Of a DNA stretch of 32,128 bases, positions 8,254-16,073 are shown piece after piece. The stretch is from Streptomyces mangrovisoli (lineage in GTDB: Bacteria > Actinomycetota > Actinomycetes > Streptomycetales > Streptomycetaceae): positions 1-32,128 of the forward strand of contig NZ_LAVA02000096.1 of assembly GCF_000974985.2 (NCBI RefSeq). Reading direction: 5' to 3'. Each line of letters opens with the position of its first letter. The first letter of the stretch is position 1. The translations under genes were made by a program, and so were the position numbers. Below the pieces are notes generated by a model that made no database searches, was not told the DNA's origin, and saw only the letters and a program-made list of their open reading frames with translations.

Positions 8254-8948
8254 CCACGACCAGCGCACCCCCCGGATCCCTGCTCGCCGCCCAGGACCTG
8301 CGCAAGGCGTACGGCCCCACGACGGCGCTGGACGGCGCCGACTTCTCCATCCACCCCGGCGAGGTCGTCGCGGTGATGGGACCCTCCGGCTCCGGCAAGT
8401 CGACCCTGCTGCACTGCCTCGCCGGGATCGTCCCGCCCGACTCCGGTTCGATCCGGTACGACGGCCGGGAGCTGGCCGGGATGAGCGACGCCGGGCGCAG
8501 CGCGCTGCGCCGCTCGGAGTTCGGCTTCGTGTTCCAGTTCGGCCAGCTGGTGCCGGAGCTGACCTGCGTGGAGAACGTCGCCCTGCCGCTCCGGCTGAAC
8601 GGCGCCCCGCGCAAGGAGGCCGAACGGACCGCGCTCGGCTGGATGGAGCGCCTCGAGGTCGACGACCTGCGCGCCAAGCGGCCCGGCGAGGTCTCCGGCG
8701 GCCAGGGCCAGCGGGTCGCGGTCGCCCGGTCGCTGGTCACCTCACCGCGGGTGGTCTTCGCCGACGAGCCCACCGGAGCGCTCGACTCGCTCAACGGCGA
8801 GCGGGTGATGGAGCTGCTCACCGAGGCCGCCCGGTCGGCGAACGCCGCCGTCGTCCTCGTCACCCACGAGGCGCGGGTGGCCGCCTACTCGGACCGCGAG
8901 ATCGTCGTACGGGACGGCAGGTCGCGGGACATGGAGCGGCTCGTATGA
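8250..8948 (+). CDS. ABC exporter ATP-binding protein (MacB/LolD type)
   Basis: This 232-residue nucleotide-binding subunit powers the adjacent FtsX-type permease. Landmarks are Walker A GPSGSGKST at 44-52, the Q-loop glutamine near 96 in FVFQFGQL, the signature SGGQGQR at 149-155, Walker B VVFADEP at 168-174 and the H-loop His near 206. The overall pattern matches the MacB/LolD family, which pairs with FtsX-like permeases rather than classical importers. It starts with GTG inside the padR stop and ends in an ATGA overlap with the permease, so the three proteins should be made in step. No substrate-binding protein is present, which fits export or mechanotransmission rather than uptake. Confidence 0.95.
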   Translation: MTTTSAPPGSLLAAQDLRKAYGPTTALDGADFSIHPGEVVAVMGPSGSGKSTLLHCLAGIVPPDSGSIRYDGRELAGMSDAGRSALRRSEFGFVFQFGQLVPELTCVENVALPLRLNGAPRKEAERTALGWMERLEVDDLRAKRPGEVSGGQGQRVAVARSLVTSPRVVFADEPTGALDSLNGERVMELLTEAARSANAAVVLVTHEARVAAYSDREIVVRDGRSRDMERLV

Positions 8949-11278
8949 GGCCGCCCCAGAGTGTCAGGGACCTGACCATGGGATTGCGGTTCGCCGTCAC
9001 CGGCGGCCGCGAGGGCTGGGTGCGGCTGCTGCTGACGGCCCTCGGCGTGGGCCTGGGCGTGGCGCTGCTGCTGCTGACCACGGCGCTGCCGCACGCGCTC
9101 GAGGTGCGCCACGACCGCGAGCAGTCCCGCTCGGACTTCACCTACGACTACAAGCCGGTCGCCCCCGCCGACGACACCCTGGTGATCGCCGACGTCGACA
9201 CCACCTACCGCGGCAAGGACGTACGCGGCCGGGTCGTGATGCCCGAGGGGGAGCGCGCCCCGCTGCCGCCCGGCGTCGCGGCGTTCCCGGCGGCCGGCGA
9301 CATGGTCGTCTCGCCCGCCCTGAAGGAACTGCTCGACTCCCCCGGCGGGGCGCTGCTGCGCGACCGGCTGCCGTACCGGATCACCGGGACCATCACCGAG
9401 AGCGGGCTGATCGGCTCGCGTGAACTCGCCTACTACGCGGGCTCCGACGCCCTCGCCGACCGCGTCAACCCGCCGTACGTCGCCCGCATCACCCGGTTCG
9501 GCACCCCGAACCCGACGAAGGAGAGCACGGACCCGGTCCTGCTGCTGCTCGTCCTCGTCGTCTTCGTCGTGCTGCTGATGCCGGTCGCGGTGTTCATCGC
9601 CGCGGCGGTGCGGTTCGGCGGCGAGCGCCGCGACCGGCGTCTCGCGGCCCTGCGCCTGGTCGGCTCCGACAGCCGGATGACCCGGCGCATCGCCGCGGGC
9701 GAGGCGCTCGCCGGAGCCCTGCTCGGACTGGTCTTCGGCACCGGCTTCTTCCTGCTCGGCCGCCAGGTCGCGGGCTCGGTGGAGGTCCTCGGCGTCAGCG
9801 TGTTCCCGAGCTATCTCGACCCCACGCCCGCGCTCGCCGCGCTGGTCGCGGTCGCGGTGCCCGCCGCCGCCGTGCTCGTCACGCTGCTGGCGCTGCGCGG
9901 GGTGGTCATCGAGCCGCTCGGCGTGATGCGCACGGCGCGGCCCTCGCGGCGCCGGCTGTGGTGGCGGCTGCTGCTGCCGCTGGCCGGCCTCGCGATGCTC
10001 TACCCGATGATCGGCCAGGGCCACGACGGCGGCGGCTTCAACGAGTACCTGGTCGTCGGCGGCGTGATGCTGCTGCTGATCGGGGTCACCGCGCTGCTCC
10101 CGTGGGTCGTGGAGAGCGTCGTGGGCCGTCTCGGCCCCGGCGGCGTCGCCTGGCAACTGGCCGTACGACGCCTCCAGTTGAGCAGTGGTACGGCGGCCCG
10201 CATGGTGAACGGCATCGCGGTGGCGGTGGCCGGCGCGATCGCGCTGCAGATGCTGTTCGCGGGCGTCCAGGGCGACTACACCAAGACGACCGGGTACGAC
10301 CTGACCCGGGCGCAGATGCGGGTGTCCGTCCCCACGGGCACGTCGGTCGACCGGGCCACCGCGAAGGTCCGCGCCACCGCGGGCGTCGGCCGCGCGGTGG
10401 GCCTGGCGGACGGGTACGCCGGAGACACCCGGCGCGACCCGGAGCACGGCACGGAGGTGACGCTCGGCAGCTGCGCCGCGCTGCGCGAGGTGGCCGTCCT
10501 GCCCTCCTGCCACGACGGCGACAGCTTCGCGCTGCTCGGCTCCCCGGGCGACACGGACACCCCGAAGCTGGTCCGGGCCGGCCGCACGGTCTATCTCGAC
10601 CCGTCCTACCAGGGCGAGGCGCGCAACCTGGAGATCGCTCTGACCGTGCCGCACGGCGTCCGGCAGGCGCGCACCCGCCACGACCTGACCGGGACCGAGC
10701 GCGCCGGACTGCTGCTCACCCCGGGCGCCCTGCCCGCGAACGCGGCGCCCGCCTTCCAGGGCGTGGTCTACGTCGTGCTGGACCGCACGGTCACCGACGC
10801 CGCCGAGCACGTGCGCAACACGGCGGCGGCGATGGACCCGCTGGCGTCCGTCGACACGTTCGCCGCGACCGAGTCGTCGAAGAAGTTCACCTCGATCCGC
10901 ACGGGCCTGTTCGTGGGTGCCGCGTGCGTGCTGGCGCTGATCGGGGCGAGCCTGCTGGTGTCGCAGCTGGAGCAGTTGCGCGAGCGCCGCAAGCTGCTGT
11001 CGTCGCTGGTCGCCTTCGGCACCCGGCGCCGCACGCTGAGCCTGTCGGTGCTGTGGCAGACGGCGATCCCGATCGCGCTGGGTCTGCTGCTGGCGTCGGT
11101 GGTGGGGGTGACGCTGGGCGCGGTGCTGCTGCGGATGTCCGCGGCGACGGTCCGGGTGGACTGGGCGAGCGTGCTCGCGATGACCGGGATCGGCGCCGGG
11201 GTGGTCCTCGCGGTGACCCTGCTGAGCCTGCCGCCGCTGCTGCGGCTGATGCGGCCGGAGGGTCTGCGCACCGAGTAG
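8945..11278 (+). CDS. FtsX-like ABC transporter permease
   Basis: This 777-residue membrane protein is the partner of the upstream ATPase. A first membrane helix lies at about 25-49, followed by a large extracytoplasmic segment to about 195. The first FtsX-type helix cluster spans roughly 198-330, starting with VLLLLVLVVFVVLLMPVAVF. More hydrophobic segments occur near 335-395, and a helix near 420-440 precedes a second extracytoplasmic domain (about 440-650). A final three-helix FtsX cluster occupies about 655-770. This two-repeat layout is typical of actinobacterial FtsX/DUF214 permeases. The ATGA overlap with the ATPase indicates coupling. Candidate roles, by family, are antibiotic, peptide or lipid export; the sequence does not choose among them. 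A strong hairpin closes the operon. Confidence 0.92.
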   Translation: MRPPQSVRDLTMGLRFAVTGGREGWVRLLLTALGVGLGVALLLLTTALPHALEVRHDREQSRSDFTYDYKPVAPADDTLVIADVDTTYRGKDVRGRVVMPEGERAPLPPGVAAFPAAGDMVVSPALKELLDSPGGALLRDRLPYRITGTITESGLIGSRELAYYAGSDALADRVNPPYVARITRFGTPNPTKESTDPVLLLLVLVVFVVLLMPVAVFIAAAVRFGGERRDRRLAALRLVGSDSRMTRRIAAGEALAGALLGLVFGTGFFLLGRQVAGSVEVLGVSVFPSYLDPTPALAALVAVAVPAAAVLVTLLALRGVVIEPLGVMRTARPSRRRLWWRLLLPLAGLAMLYPMIGQGHDGGGFNEYLVVGGVMLLLIGVTALLPWVVESVVGRLGPGGVAWQLAVRRLQLSSGTAARMVNGIAVAVAGAIALQMLFAGVQGDYTKTTGYDLTRAQMRVSVPTGTSVDRATAKVRATAGVGRAVGLADGYAGDTRRDPEHGTEVTLGSCAALREVAVLPSCHDGDSFALLGSPGDTDTPKLVRAGRTVYLDPSYQGEARNLEIALTVPHGVRQARTRHDLTGTERAGLLLTPGALPANAAPAFQGVVYVVLDRTVTDAAEHVRNTAAAMDPLASVDTFAATESSKKFTSIRTGLFVGAACVLALIGASLLVSQLEQLRERRKLLSSLVAFGTRRRTLSLSVLWQTAIPIALGLLLASVVGVTLGAVLLRMSAATVRVDWASVLAMTGIGAGVVLAVTLLSLPPLLRLMRPEGLRTE

Positions 11279-11291
11279 GGCGCGCCGCGCC

Positions 11292-11339
11292 GACGCCGGA
11301 CGGCCCCTCCCCCGCCGCGGGGAGGGGCCGTCCGGCGTC
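11292..11339. terminator. Bidirectional hairpin terminator
   Basis: A 21-bp perfect stem (11292-11312 with 11319-11339) with a 6-base loop lies between the permease gene and the convergent roadblock operon. Confidence 0.9.
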
Positions 11340-11354
11340 AGCCGCGCCGGCTGC

Positions 11355-11768
11355 TCACAGGCTGTGCTCCTTCACCACCCGCCGGGTCTGGGCGAACAGC
11401 ATGCCGACGTTGACCGACTTGCGGCACACCACCACGGCGACGACGTCCTGCTGCTCGTTCATCCGCACGAACAGGTGGGTGAGGTTGTCGCTGTTGACGA
11501 GGATCTCCTGGAAGAAGTGGTTGTCGTTCGTCGTGTTGCGGCGTTCCTTGAAGACGTCCTCGATCATCACGACCGTGCGGCCCTGGAACAGGTCGAGGGT
11601 CGCGCCCGCGAGCAGGTCGAGCACCTCGGGCGGATGGTTGTCCACCGTCTCGTAGGAGAGCAGCATCCCGGTGGACATGTCGACCACGCCTGCCGCCACG
11701 CAGTCGGGTGCCTCGGTACGGAGCGATTTCACCAGGCTCATGACCTGGTCGGAGAATCCTGTCGTCAT
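11355..11768 (-). CDS. Roadblock/longin-fold-like protein
   Basis: This 137-residue soluble protein resembles the roadblock/LC7 fold. It has an N-terminal helix, then AAGVVDMSTGMLLSYETV as a beta hairpin, a long helix, another helix, and a closing strand pair with NVGMLFAQTRRVV, matching the family's usual C-terminal strand and helix. The match is by pattern only and is weaker than for its neighbour. ATG 11768 is chosen because GGGGA lies ten bases upstream; a second ATG at 11783 has the motif too close. It is the last gene of a three-gene minus-strand operon, 19 bases after the canonical roadblock gene. Such proteins regulate or scaffold small Ras-like GTPases (MglA type), but no GTPase is encoded here. 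Confidence 0.7.
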   Translation of the reverse strand: MTTGFSDQVMSLVKSLRTEAPDCVAAGVVDMSTGMLLSYETVDNHPPEVLDLLAGATLDLFQGRTVVMIEDVFKERRNTTNDNHFFQEILVNSDNLTHLFVRMNEQQDVVAVVVCRKSVNVGMLFAQTRRVVKEHSL

Positions 11769-11787
11769 GCGCTTTGTCCCCATCCTT

Positions 11788-12174
11788 CTAAACTCCCTCT
11801 GGTTGCTTGGCCATGAGGATCGAGCCAATGCGGTCCAGAGCCGGCTGTGTCGCCTGGTGCAGCCGGTCGACGTCCATGCCTTCGTCCCCGAGTACGACCA
11901 TCAGCGCGGTGTCCCCCACCGCGTAGAACGCGGCGCACCCGTGGCTGCCGTACGTCACCGTCTGGCGCAGCGTGCCCCGGGCGGTGGCCTGGGCGGTGCG
12001 CCGGGCGAGGCCCAGACCGGCCGCGGCGAGCGCCGCGAGGCCCTCCGGGTCGATGGAGTTCGCGGTGTCGGCGGCGATGAGCAGCCCGTCGCACGCGGCG
12101 ACGGCCGTGTCGGTGATTCCCGTGACCTGTTCGCGCAGGCTGCGCATCTCCAGGGTCAGGGCTTCGTGATCCAT
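11788..12174 (-). CDS. Roadblock/LC7 domain protein (MglB-like)
   Basis: This 128-residue cytoplasmic protein is a single roadblock/LC7 domain. It has a first helix, the strand pair VAACDGLLIAADTAN, a central Ala-rich helix LAALAAAGLGLARRTAQ, the strands TVTYGSHGCAAFYAV and ALMVVLGDEG, and a final amphipathic helix. Bacterial roadblock proteins such as MglB act as dimers that stimulate or hold Ras-like GTPases; in Streptomyces, related proteins occur in conservon operons. GGGGAG lies about twelve bases before the ATG. It is flanked by a DUF4388-like gene upstream (61-base gap) and a second roadblock-fold gene downstream. Its partner GTPase would have to be encoded elsewhere. Confidence 0.85.
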   Translation of the reverse strand: MDHEALTLEMRSLREQVTGITDTAVAACDGLLIAADTANSIDPEGLAALAAAGLGLARRTAQATARGTLRQTVTYGSHGCAAFYAVGDTALMVVLGDEGMDVDRLHQATQPALDRIGSILMAKQPEGV

Positions 12175-12235
12175 GTACTCAACTCCCCTGCATCTTCTGG
12201 GCGAAGCTCGATTTCCTGTTCATTCCTCACCGTTC

Positions 12236-13156
12236 TCATCTCGCGGTTCCGTTCCGCAGGCGGAAGAACCCCCGCCAGCTCCCTCCGGGCTTCTCCGGAG
12301 GCAGGCCCGCACTCATGCCGCTGGCACCGGGGACCCGGCGCGGCAGGGTGACGGGGGTGTGGATCGGTTCGGGCGGTGGCGGGGGCGGCGGCGGTTCGCG
12401 GTGGCGGACCGGGGTCGCCTCCGGCACCCGGACGGGGATCGGCGGGGGCGCCTCGCCGCACTCCAGGAGCCCCTCGCCGAGCATCCGGGCGACTTCGACG
12501 GTCACCGTGTAGACCCCGCGGCCGCTCAGAAAGGCCAGGTCGCGGGCGGTTCTGCGGCCGTCCGCATGGGTCAGCAGCTCGGTCTGCAAGGAGGTGAGCC
12601 GCTCGGCCGGCCGGCCGGGGCGCGGGCGCTCGCGGTCGGGGTGGACCGGGTGCGGCAGCGCGGCCACGGCGGCGAGCTTGCGGTTGGCGTCCTGGAGCAG
12701 CCGCAGCGATCCCTCGCCGACGGAGACGGTCACGCCGTCGGGCGGCCCGGCCCGGTCGTCGCGCTCGACGCCGTCCACCTGGCCCGCGACGATCGCGAAG
12801 GCCGCGTCGTGCAGCGCCATCACGGTGACCACCCGCAGCTCGGCGGCGCCCGCCAGGCCGCCCGCGATCAGCGCCTCGGCCGGCCAGCGCGCGCCGCCCG
12901 ACTCCCGCACCGCGTCGGCCCATTGCTCGCCGCTGACCCGGCCGGAGCGCAGCAGCAGGGCCTCCGGGCCGGGGGCGCCGGGGCTCTCCGCCCCGATGAC
13001 GAGCCCGTTGCGCAGCCGGAAGCCGCCGCCCGGCGAACCGGAGACTCTGAGCCCCCCGGTGTAGCCGTCCCGCCCGCAGTCGGCCAGCGCCTGCGCCAGC
13101 AGGTCGTACCCCACCCGGCCGAGGGAATCCCGAACGCCCTCCCGAATGCCCGACAT
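12236..13156 (-). CDS. DUF4388/PATAN-like protein with winged-helix-like segment
   Basis: This 306-residue protein opens the roadblock operon. Residues about 24-130 resemble DUF4388 (PATAN): GYTGGLRVSGSPGGGFRLRN followed by GLVIGAESP, a strand-rich unit with the family's small turn motif, then two helical segments. Residues about 186-233 (SLQTELLTHADGRRTARDL, then YTVTVEVARMLGEGLLE) look like a winged helix. Residues 237-275 are proline-rich, with nine consecutive prolines. ATG 13156 is chosen because AAGGGG sits four bases upstream; the frame stays open for another nine codons. PATAN domains occur in bacteria with response regulators and MglA/MglB-type GTPase systems, so an adaptor role for the two downstream proteins is likely. 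The exact function is unknown. Confidence 0.6.
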   Translation of the reverse strand: MSGIREGVRDSLGRVGYDLLAQALADCGRDGYTGGLRVSGSPGGGFRLRNGLVIGAESPGAPGPEALLLRSGRVSGEQWADAVRESGGARWPAEALIAGGLAGAAELRVVTVMALHDAAFAIVAGQVDGVERDDRAGPPDGVTVSVGEGSLRLLQDANRKLAAVAALPHPVHPDRERPRPGRPAERLTSLQTELLTHADGRRTARDLAFLSGRGVYTVTVEVARMLGEGLLECGEAPPPIPVRVPEATPVRHREPPPPPPPPEPIHTPVTLPRRVPGASGMSAGLPPEKPGGSWRGFFRLRNGTAR

Positions 13157-13461
13157 CACTCCCCTTGGCCGTTTCTCGCACACACGCCTGACGTGTCGCG
13201 CTGAGGGGGCTTGTGTATCAGTCGGGGGGCATATTTCGTCCGGGCTCTTCCCAGCTGGCCCTACATGACGGAATTCATGACGGATGTTGCGGCAATGGGC
13301 CGTTCAATGTGCCGTGTCCGGCGACCATTTGAACGATCGGGACGGCTTCGGCGGGACGGCCGCGGCAGGGCGCGACGGCCGTCCGGGCGCGGTCGTCCGA
13401 GCCTCGCGCGCCGTCGGCCCGAGGCCCGTACGCGGTCCTCCCGGGTCTCGCGCGCGGTCGC
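13157..13461 (-). promoter_or_regulatory. Upstream region of the roadblock operon with paired repeats
   Basis: These 305 bases lie between the roadblock operon start and the 3' end of the AI-2E-family gene. CATGACGG occurs twice, at 13264-13271 and 13276-13283, separated by AATT. This twelve-base-period direct repeat looks like an operator about 110 bases upstream of the operon. An imperfect inverted repeat (GTTCAATG, later CATTTGAAC) lies near 13300-13335. A hairpin with 9-bp arms (13354-13362 with 13376-13384) may end the AI-2E-family transcript. No gene is evident here. Confidence 0.4.
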
Positions 13462-14838
13462 TCAGGCCTCGTGTGCCGGGCTCCCGGCGTCCTGCGGAGC
13501 AGCGCCGTCGAGTGCGGCGCCGCCGCCCGGGGCCGCGCCCGCGGGCTCCTCCGTCCCCGGCCGTACGGTCTCGTCCGCGGGGCCCGCCTGTTCGTGCTCG
13601 AGCGCCGCCGTCTGTTCCAACGAGTACTGCCGCAGATACGTCACGACCGTGTTGGTGACCGCCACCAGCGGCACCGCCACCACCGCGCCGCCGATGCCCG
13701 CGACCACGCCACCGGCCGCGACCGTCAGCACCACCGCGAGCGGGTGCACCCGCACCGCCCGGCCCAGGATGAACGGCTGGAGGATGTGCCCCTCGATCTG
13801 CTGCACGGCGAGGACCACGGCCAGCGTCATGAGGGCGGTGAACGGGCCCTGGGTCACCAGCGCCACCACCACCGCCAGCGCGCCGGAGGCGACCGCGCCG
13901 ACCAGCGGGATGAAGGAGAACAGGAAGATGAACACGGCCAGCGGGACGGCCATGGGCACCTTGAGGAAGTAGATGCCGAGGCCGATGAAGATCGCGTCGA
14001 TCAGGGCCACCAGCACCGTGCCGCGCACATAGGCGGTCAGCGTGTGCCAGGCGCGCGGGCCGGCTCCGGCCACGCCCGGCCGGGCGTTGGCGGGCACCAG
14101 CTTCAGGAACCACTGCCACACGCGCGGGCCGTCGTAGAGCAGGAACAGCGTCGAGAAGAACACCAGCAGGATGCCGGTGAGGGCCTCGACGACGACCTGG
14201 ACGCCCTCGATGCCGGCGGAGGTGATCTGGTCGGCGTTGGCACCGACCGCTCCGCGGAGGTTCTTCGCGATCTGGTTGATCTGCTTGTCGGTGACGTGGA
14301 ACGGGCTTCTCAGCAGCCAGTTGCGCAGATCGTCGATGCCGTTCTGGATCTGGTCGGAGAGCGTGTCGATGTTCTCCATGACCTGCCAGGTCACGAACCA
14401 GCCCATGAGCCCGATGATCACGAACCCGGAGATCGCGGTGAGCGCCGTGGCCAGTCCCCGGGGCACGCCGTAGCGCGTGAGCCGGGCGACGGTCGGCTGG
14501 AGCAGCGCGGTGACGAGCAGTGCGATGACGAAGGCGAAGACCACCAGCTGCACGGCGCTGATGACCCGCATCAGCACCCAGACGGTGCCGGCGAGCACCA
14601 GCAGGCGCCAGCCGGCCTCGGCGGCCACGCGGACGCCGTAGGGCACCATCTGCGCGGGATCGGGGCGGGCGGCGGGTGCGACGGGACGCGGTTCGGCGAC
14701 CGGCGGGCGGGGGGCGGGCAGGGCCGGTTCGGGGTCGGCGTGTTCCTTGGCCACCTCGGCGCGGCGCTCGTCGAGCCGCTCGCCCATCTCGCTCAGACCC
14801 GCGCCGATCCGGCCGAGCCACCCAGGTACACGTGACAT
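13462..14838 (-). CDS. AI-2E family transporter (PerM/TqsA-like)
   Basis: This 458-residue polytopic membrane protein belongs to the AI-2E/UPF0118 exporter family. The N-terminal 60 residues are cytoplasmic and Pro/Ala/Glu-rich. Hydrophobic segments begin at about 76-92 and 96-114, then 134-152, then a hydrophilic family-specific domain (about 160-235), followed by helices near 235-255 and four to five more between about 290 and 425. The family motif region IPLVGAVASGALAVVVAL, and later QQIEGHILQPFILGRAVRVHPL, is clear near 370. The C-terminal 45 residues are a disordered Ala/Glu/Gly tail. ATG 14838 has GAGGA eight bases upstream. Members export small solutes or act as antiporters; a quorum-sensing function should not be assumed. 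Frame read-through beyond the ATG into the next gene's region is spurious. Confidence 0.93.
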   Translation of the reverse strand: MSRVPGWLGRIGAGLSEMGERLDERRAEVAKEHADPEPALPAPRPPVAEPRPVAPAARPDPAQMVPYGVRVAAEAGWRLLVLAGTVWVLMRVISAVQLVVFAFVIALLVTALLQPTVARLTRYGVPRGLATALTAISGFVIIGLMGWFVTWQVMENIDTLSDQIQNGIDDLRNWLLRSPFHVTDKQINQIAKNLRGAVGANADQITSAGIEGVQVVVEALTGILLVFFSTLFLLYDGPRVWQWFLKLVPANARPGVAGAGPRAWHTLTAYVRGTVLVALIDAIFIGLGIYFLKVPMAVPLAVFIFLFSFIPLVGAVASGALAVVVALVTQGPFTALMTLAVVLAVQQIEGHILQPFILGRAVRVHPLAVVLTVAAGGVVAGIGGAVVAVPLVAVTNTVVTYLRQYSLEQTAALEHEQAGPADETVRPGTEEPAGAAPGGGAALDGAAPQDAGSPAHEA

Positions 14839-14920
14839 GATCCGTCCTCTTCCCCCGCGTCCCCGGGTGCTGTCCACCACTCCCCCCTGGAGCCGTCGCG
14901 TCCGACCGTAACAGGGCGAA

Positions 14921-14949
14921 AGCCCCTCCCCGTAGGACGGGGAGGGGCT
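14921..14949 (-). terminator. Hairpin terminator after the transglycosylase gene
   Basis: A 12-bp stem (14921-14932 with 14938-14949) and a 5-base loop lie 30 bases past the transglycosylase stop and are followed on the minus strand by TTTCG. Confidence 0.8.
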
Positions 14950-14978
14950 GCGCGAGGTTGAGCGGGAATGGGGGTACG

Positions 14979-15671
14979 TCAGTACCAGCTGTTCGCCTGC
15001 CAGAACGTCCAGGCCTGGCAGGGGCTGCCGTACCGGCTGTTCATGTAGTTGAGGCCCCACTTGATCTGCGTGGCCGGGTTGGTCTGCCAGTCGGAGCCGA
15101 CCGAGGACATCTTGGAGCCGGGCAGGGCCTGGAAGAGGCCGTAGGCACCGGAAGAGGCGTTGACCGCCTTGTAGTTCCAGCTGGACTCGTGGTCCACGAT
15201 GTTGCTGAAGCACTGGAACTGGTCGCTCGCGACCATCTGACGCGCCATCGCCTGGATCTGCGCGACCGTGTACGAGCTCTGCACGGCGAAGGTGGCGGTG
15301 GACGCGCGGCTCGCGGCGGCCTTCTCCTCGGCGCGCTCCTTGGCCTCCTTGGCCGCCTTCTCCGCAGCCGCCTTCTTGGCGACCGCGCTCTCGGCGGCGG
15401 CCTTGCGGGCGGCCTCCTCGGCGTCCTTCTTGGCGCTCACGTCGGCCTGGATGGCCTGGGCGTCGGCCTGCTGCGTCAGGGACGACGACGCGGTCTCGAC
15501 CTCGGCCTGCTGACCCGCGGGTATGTCCGCGAGGAGCGTGGTGTCGGCAGCCGTCGACTCGGCGTCGTTGTTCTGCGCGACGCTGCCCGAGGCAACTCCG
15601 ACGACGCTTCCGACGGCGGTGACCGCGGTGGCCGAGGCCACTGCGAATCCCCGGACCGAAATCCGGCTCAC
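14979..15671 (-). CDS. Secreted lytic transglycosylase (SLT-like) with coiled coil
   Basis: This 230-residue exported cell-wall enzyme should cleave the glycan strands of peptidoglycan. Residues 1-32 are a signal peptide with a hydrophobic core (FAVASATAVTAVGSVVGVAS). Residues about 65-122 form an Ala/Glu/Lys-rich coiled coil. Residues 140-230 form the transglycosylase domain, with catalytic Glu162 in HESSW, then SSGAYGLFQALPG (173-185), ATQIKWGLNYMNSRYG and the usual C-terminal WTFWQAN. GTG 15671 is chosen because GGAAGG lies seven bases upstream; ATG 15689 lacks a ribosome-binding site. The gene is monocistronic, with a hairpin after it and an unusually long structured leader before it. This coiled-coil plus SLT layout is common in Streptomyces. 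Confidence 0.92.
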   Translation of the reverse strand: MSRISVRGFAVASATAVTAVGSVVGVASGSVAQNNDAESTAADTTLLADIPAGQQAEVETASSSLTQQADAQAIQADVSAKKDAEEAARKAAAESAVAKKAAAEKAAKEAKERAEEKAAASRASTATFAVQSSYTVAQIQAMARQMVASDQFQCFSNIVDHESSWNYKAVNASSGAYGLFQALPGSKMSSVGSDWQTNPATQIKWGLNYMNSRYGSPCQAWTFWQANSWY

Positions 15672-15722
15672 TCGGTTTCCTTCCAGCATCGCCCGCTTCG
15701 GTGACCCTGGCGGACGCAATCG

Positions 15723-15895
15723 TGCCCACTGACGCTGGCCTCCCAACTGCGGGGTCACGGGAGGCACGGGCCCGGTGGGCAACTCCCTTCACGGGAGCAC
15801 CGCGTGGTGCACGGGCGGCATACGACGGTCGCTATGTAGTTGGCTGTGGTGCCGGTGTGCCGATGTACCGCTGGCGGTACAGCTGTGTCGTATGC
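15723..15895 (-). promoter_or_regulatory. Structured 5' leader of the transglycosylase gene
   Basis: Several inverted repeats are packed in the roughly 250 bases before the GTG. A 9-bp pair (15818-15826 with 15887-15895) encloses an 8-bp hairpin (15864-15871 with 15874-15881). Two further hairpins lie at 15784-15798 and 15799-15812. A 7-bp stem (15738-15744 with 15759-15765) nests inside another 7-bp pair (15723-15729 with 15775-15781). This suggests a folded leader RNA or a cluster of operators. Cyclic-di-AMP (ydaO) riboswitches control such genes in actinobacteria, but I could not find the conserved ydaO core here. Confidence 0.5.
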
Positions 15896-16013
15896 GGGGC
15901 CTGACAGGACTGAGACTCTGCCGTAACCAGACTGCGCAAGGCAATTCTGAGTTGCGTGTGAAAGCTCACATCTCGTTTGGCTCAGGAGATTCCAAGAAAC
16001 GGCCCCACGCGAA

Positions 16014-16055
16014 GGCGCCGCCCCGCTAGGCTCACAGCCTTTGCGAAGCGGCGCC
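16014..16055 (-). terminator. Hairpin terminator after phoH
   Basis: Outer 8-bp arms (16014-16021 with 16048-16055) enclose an inner AGGCT/AGCCT stem. The element lies about 20 bases past the phoH-family stop codon on the minus strand. Confidence 0.65.
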
Positions 16056-16073
16056 GACCGATCTGCTTTTATG

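Noticed and set aside
8885..10810. Long minus-strand open frame opposite the ABC permease gene
   Set aside because: The composition is a typical GC-rich antisense shadow (Arg/Gln/Gly/His-rich), and the permease on the plus strand has clear membrane segments and operon context.
14839..15792. N-terminal extension of the AI-2E-family protein through the transglycosylase region
   Set aside because: The frame is open only because of GC bias; it crosses a terminator and the whole transglycosylase gene, and ATG 14838 has a ribosome-binding site.
15690..15900. ydaO (cyclic-di-AMP) riboswitch before the transglycosylase gene
   Set aside because: The location fits, but the conserved core could not be recognised by eye, so it is listed only as an unassigned structured leader.
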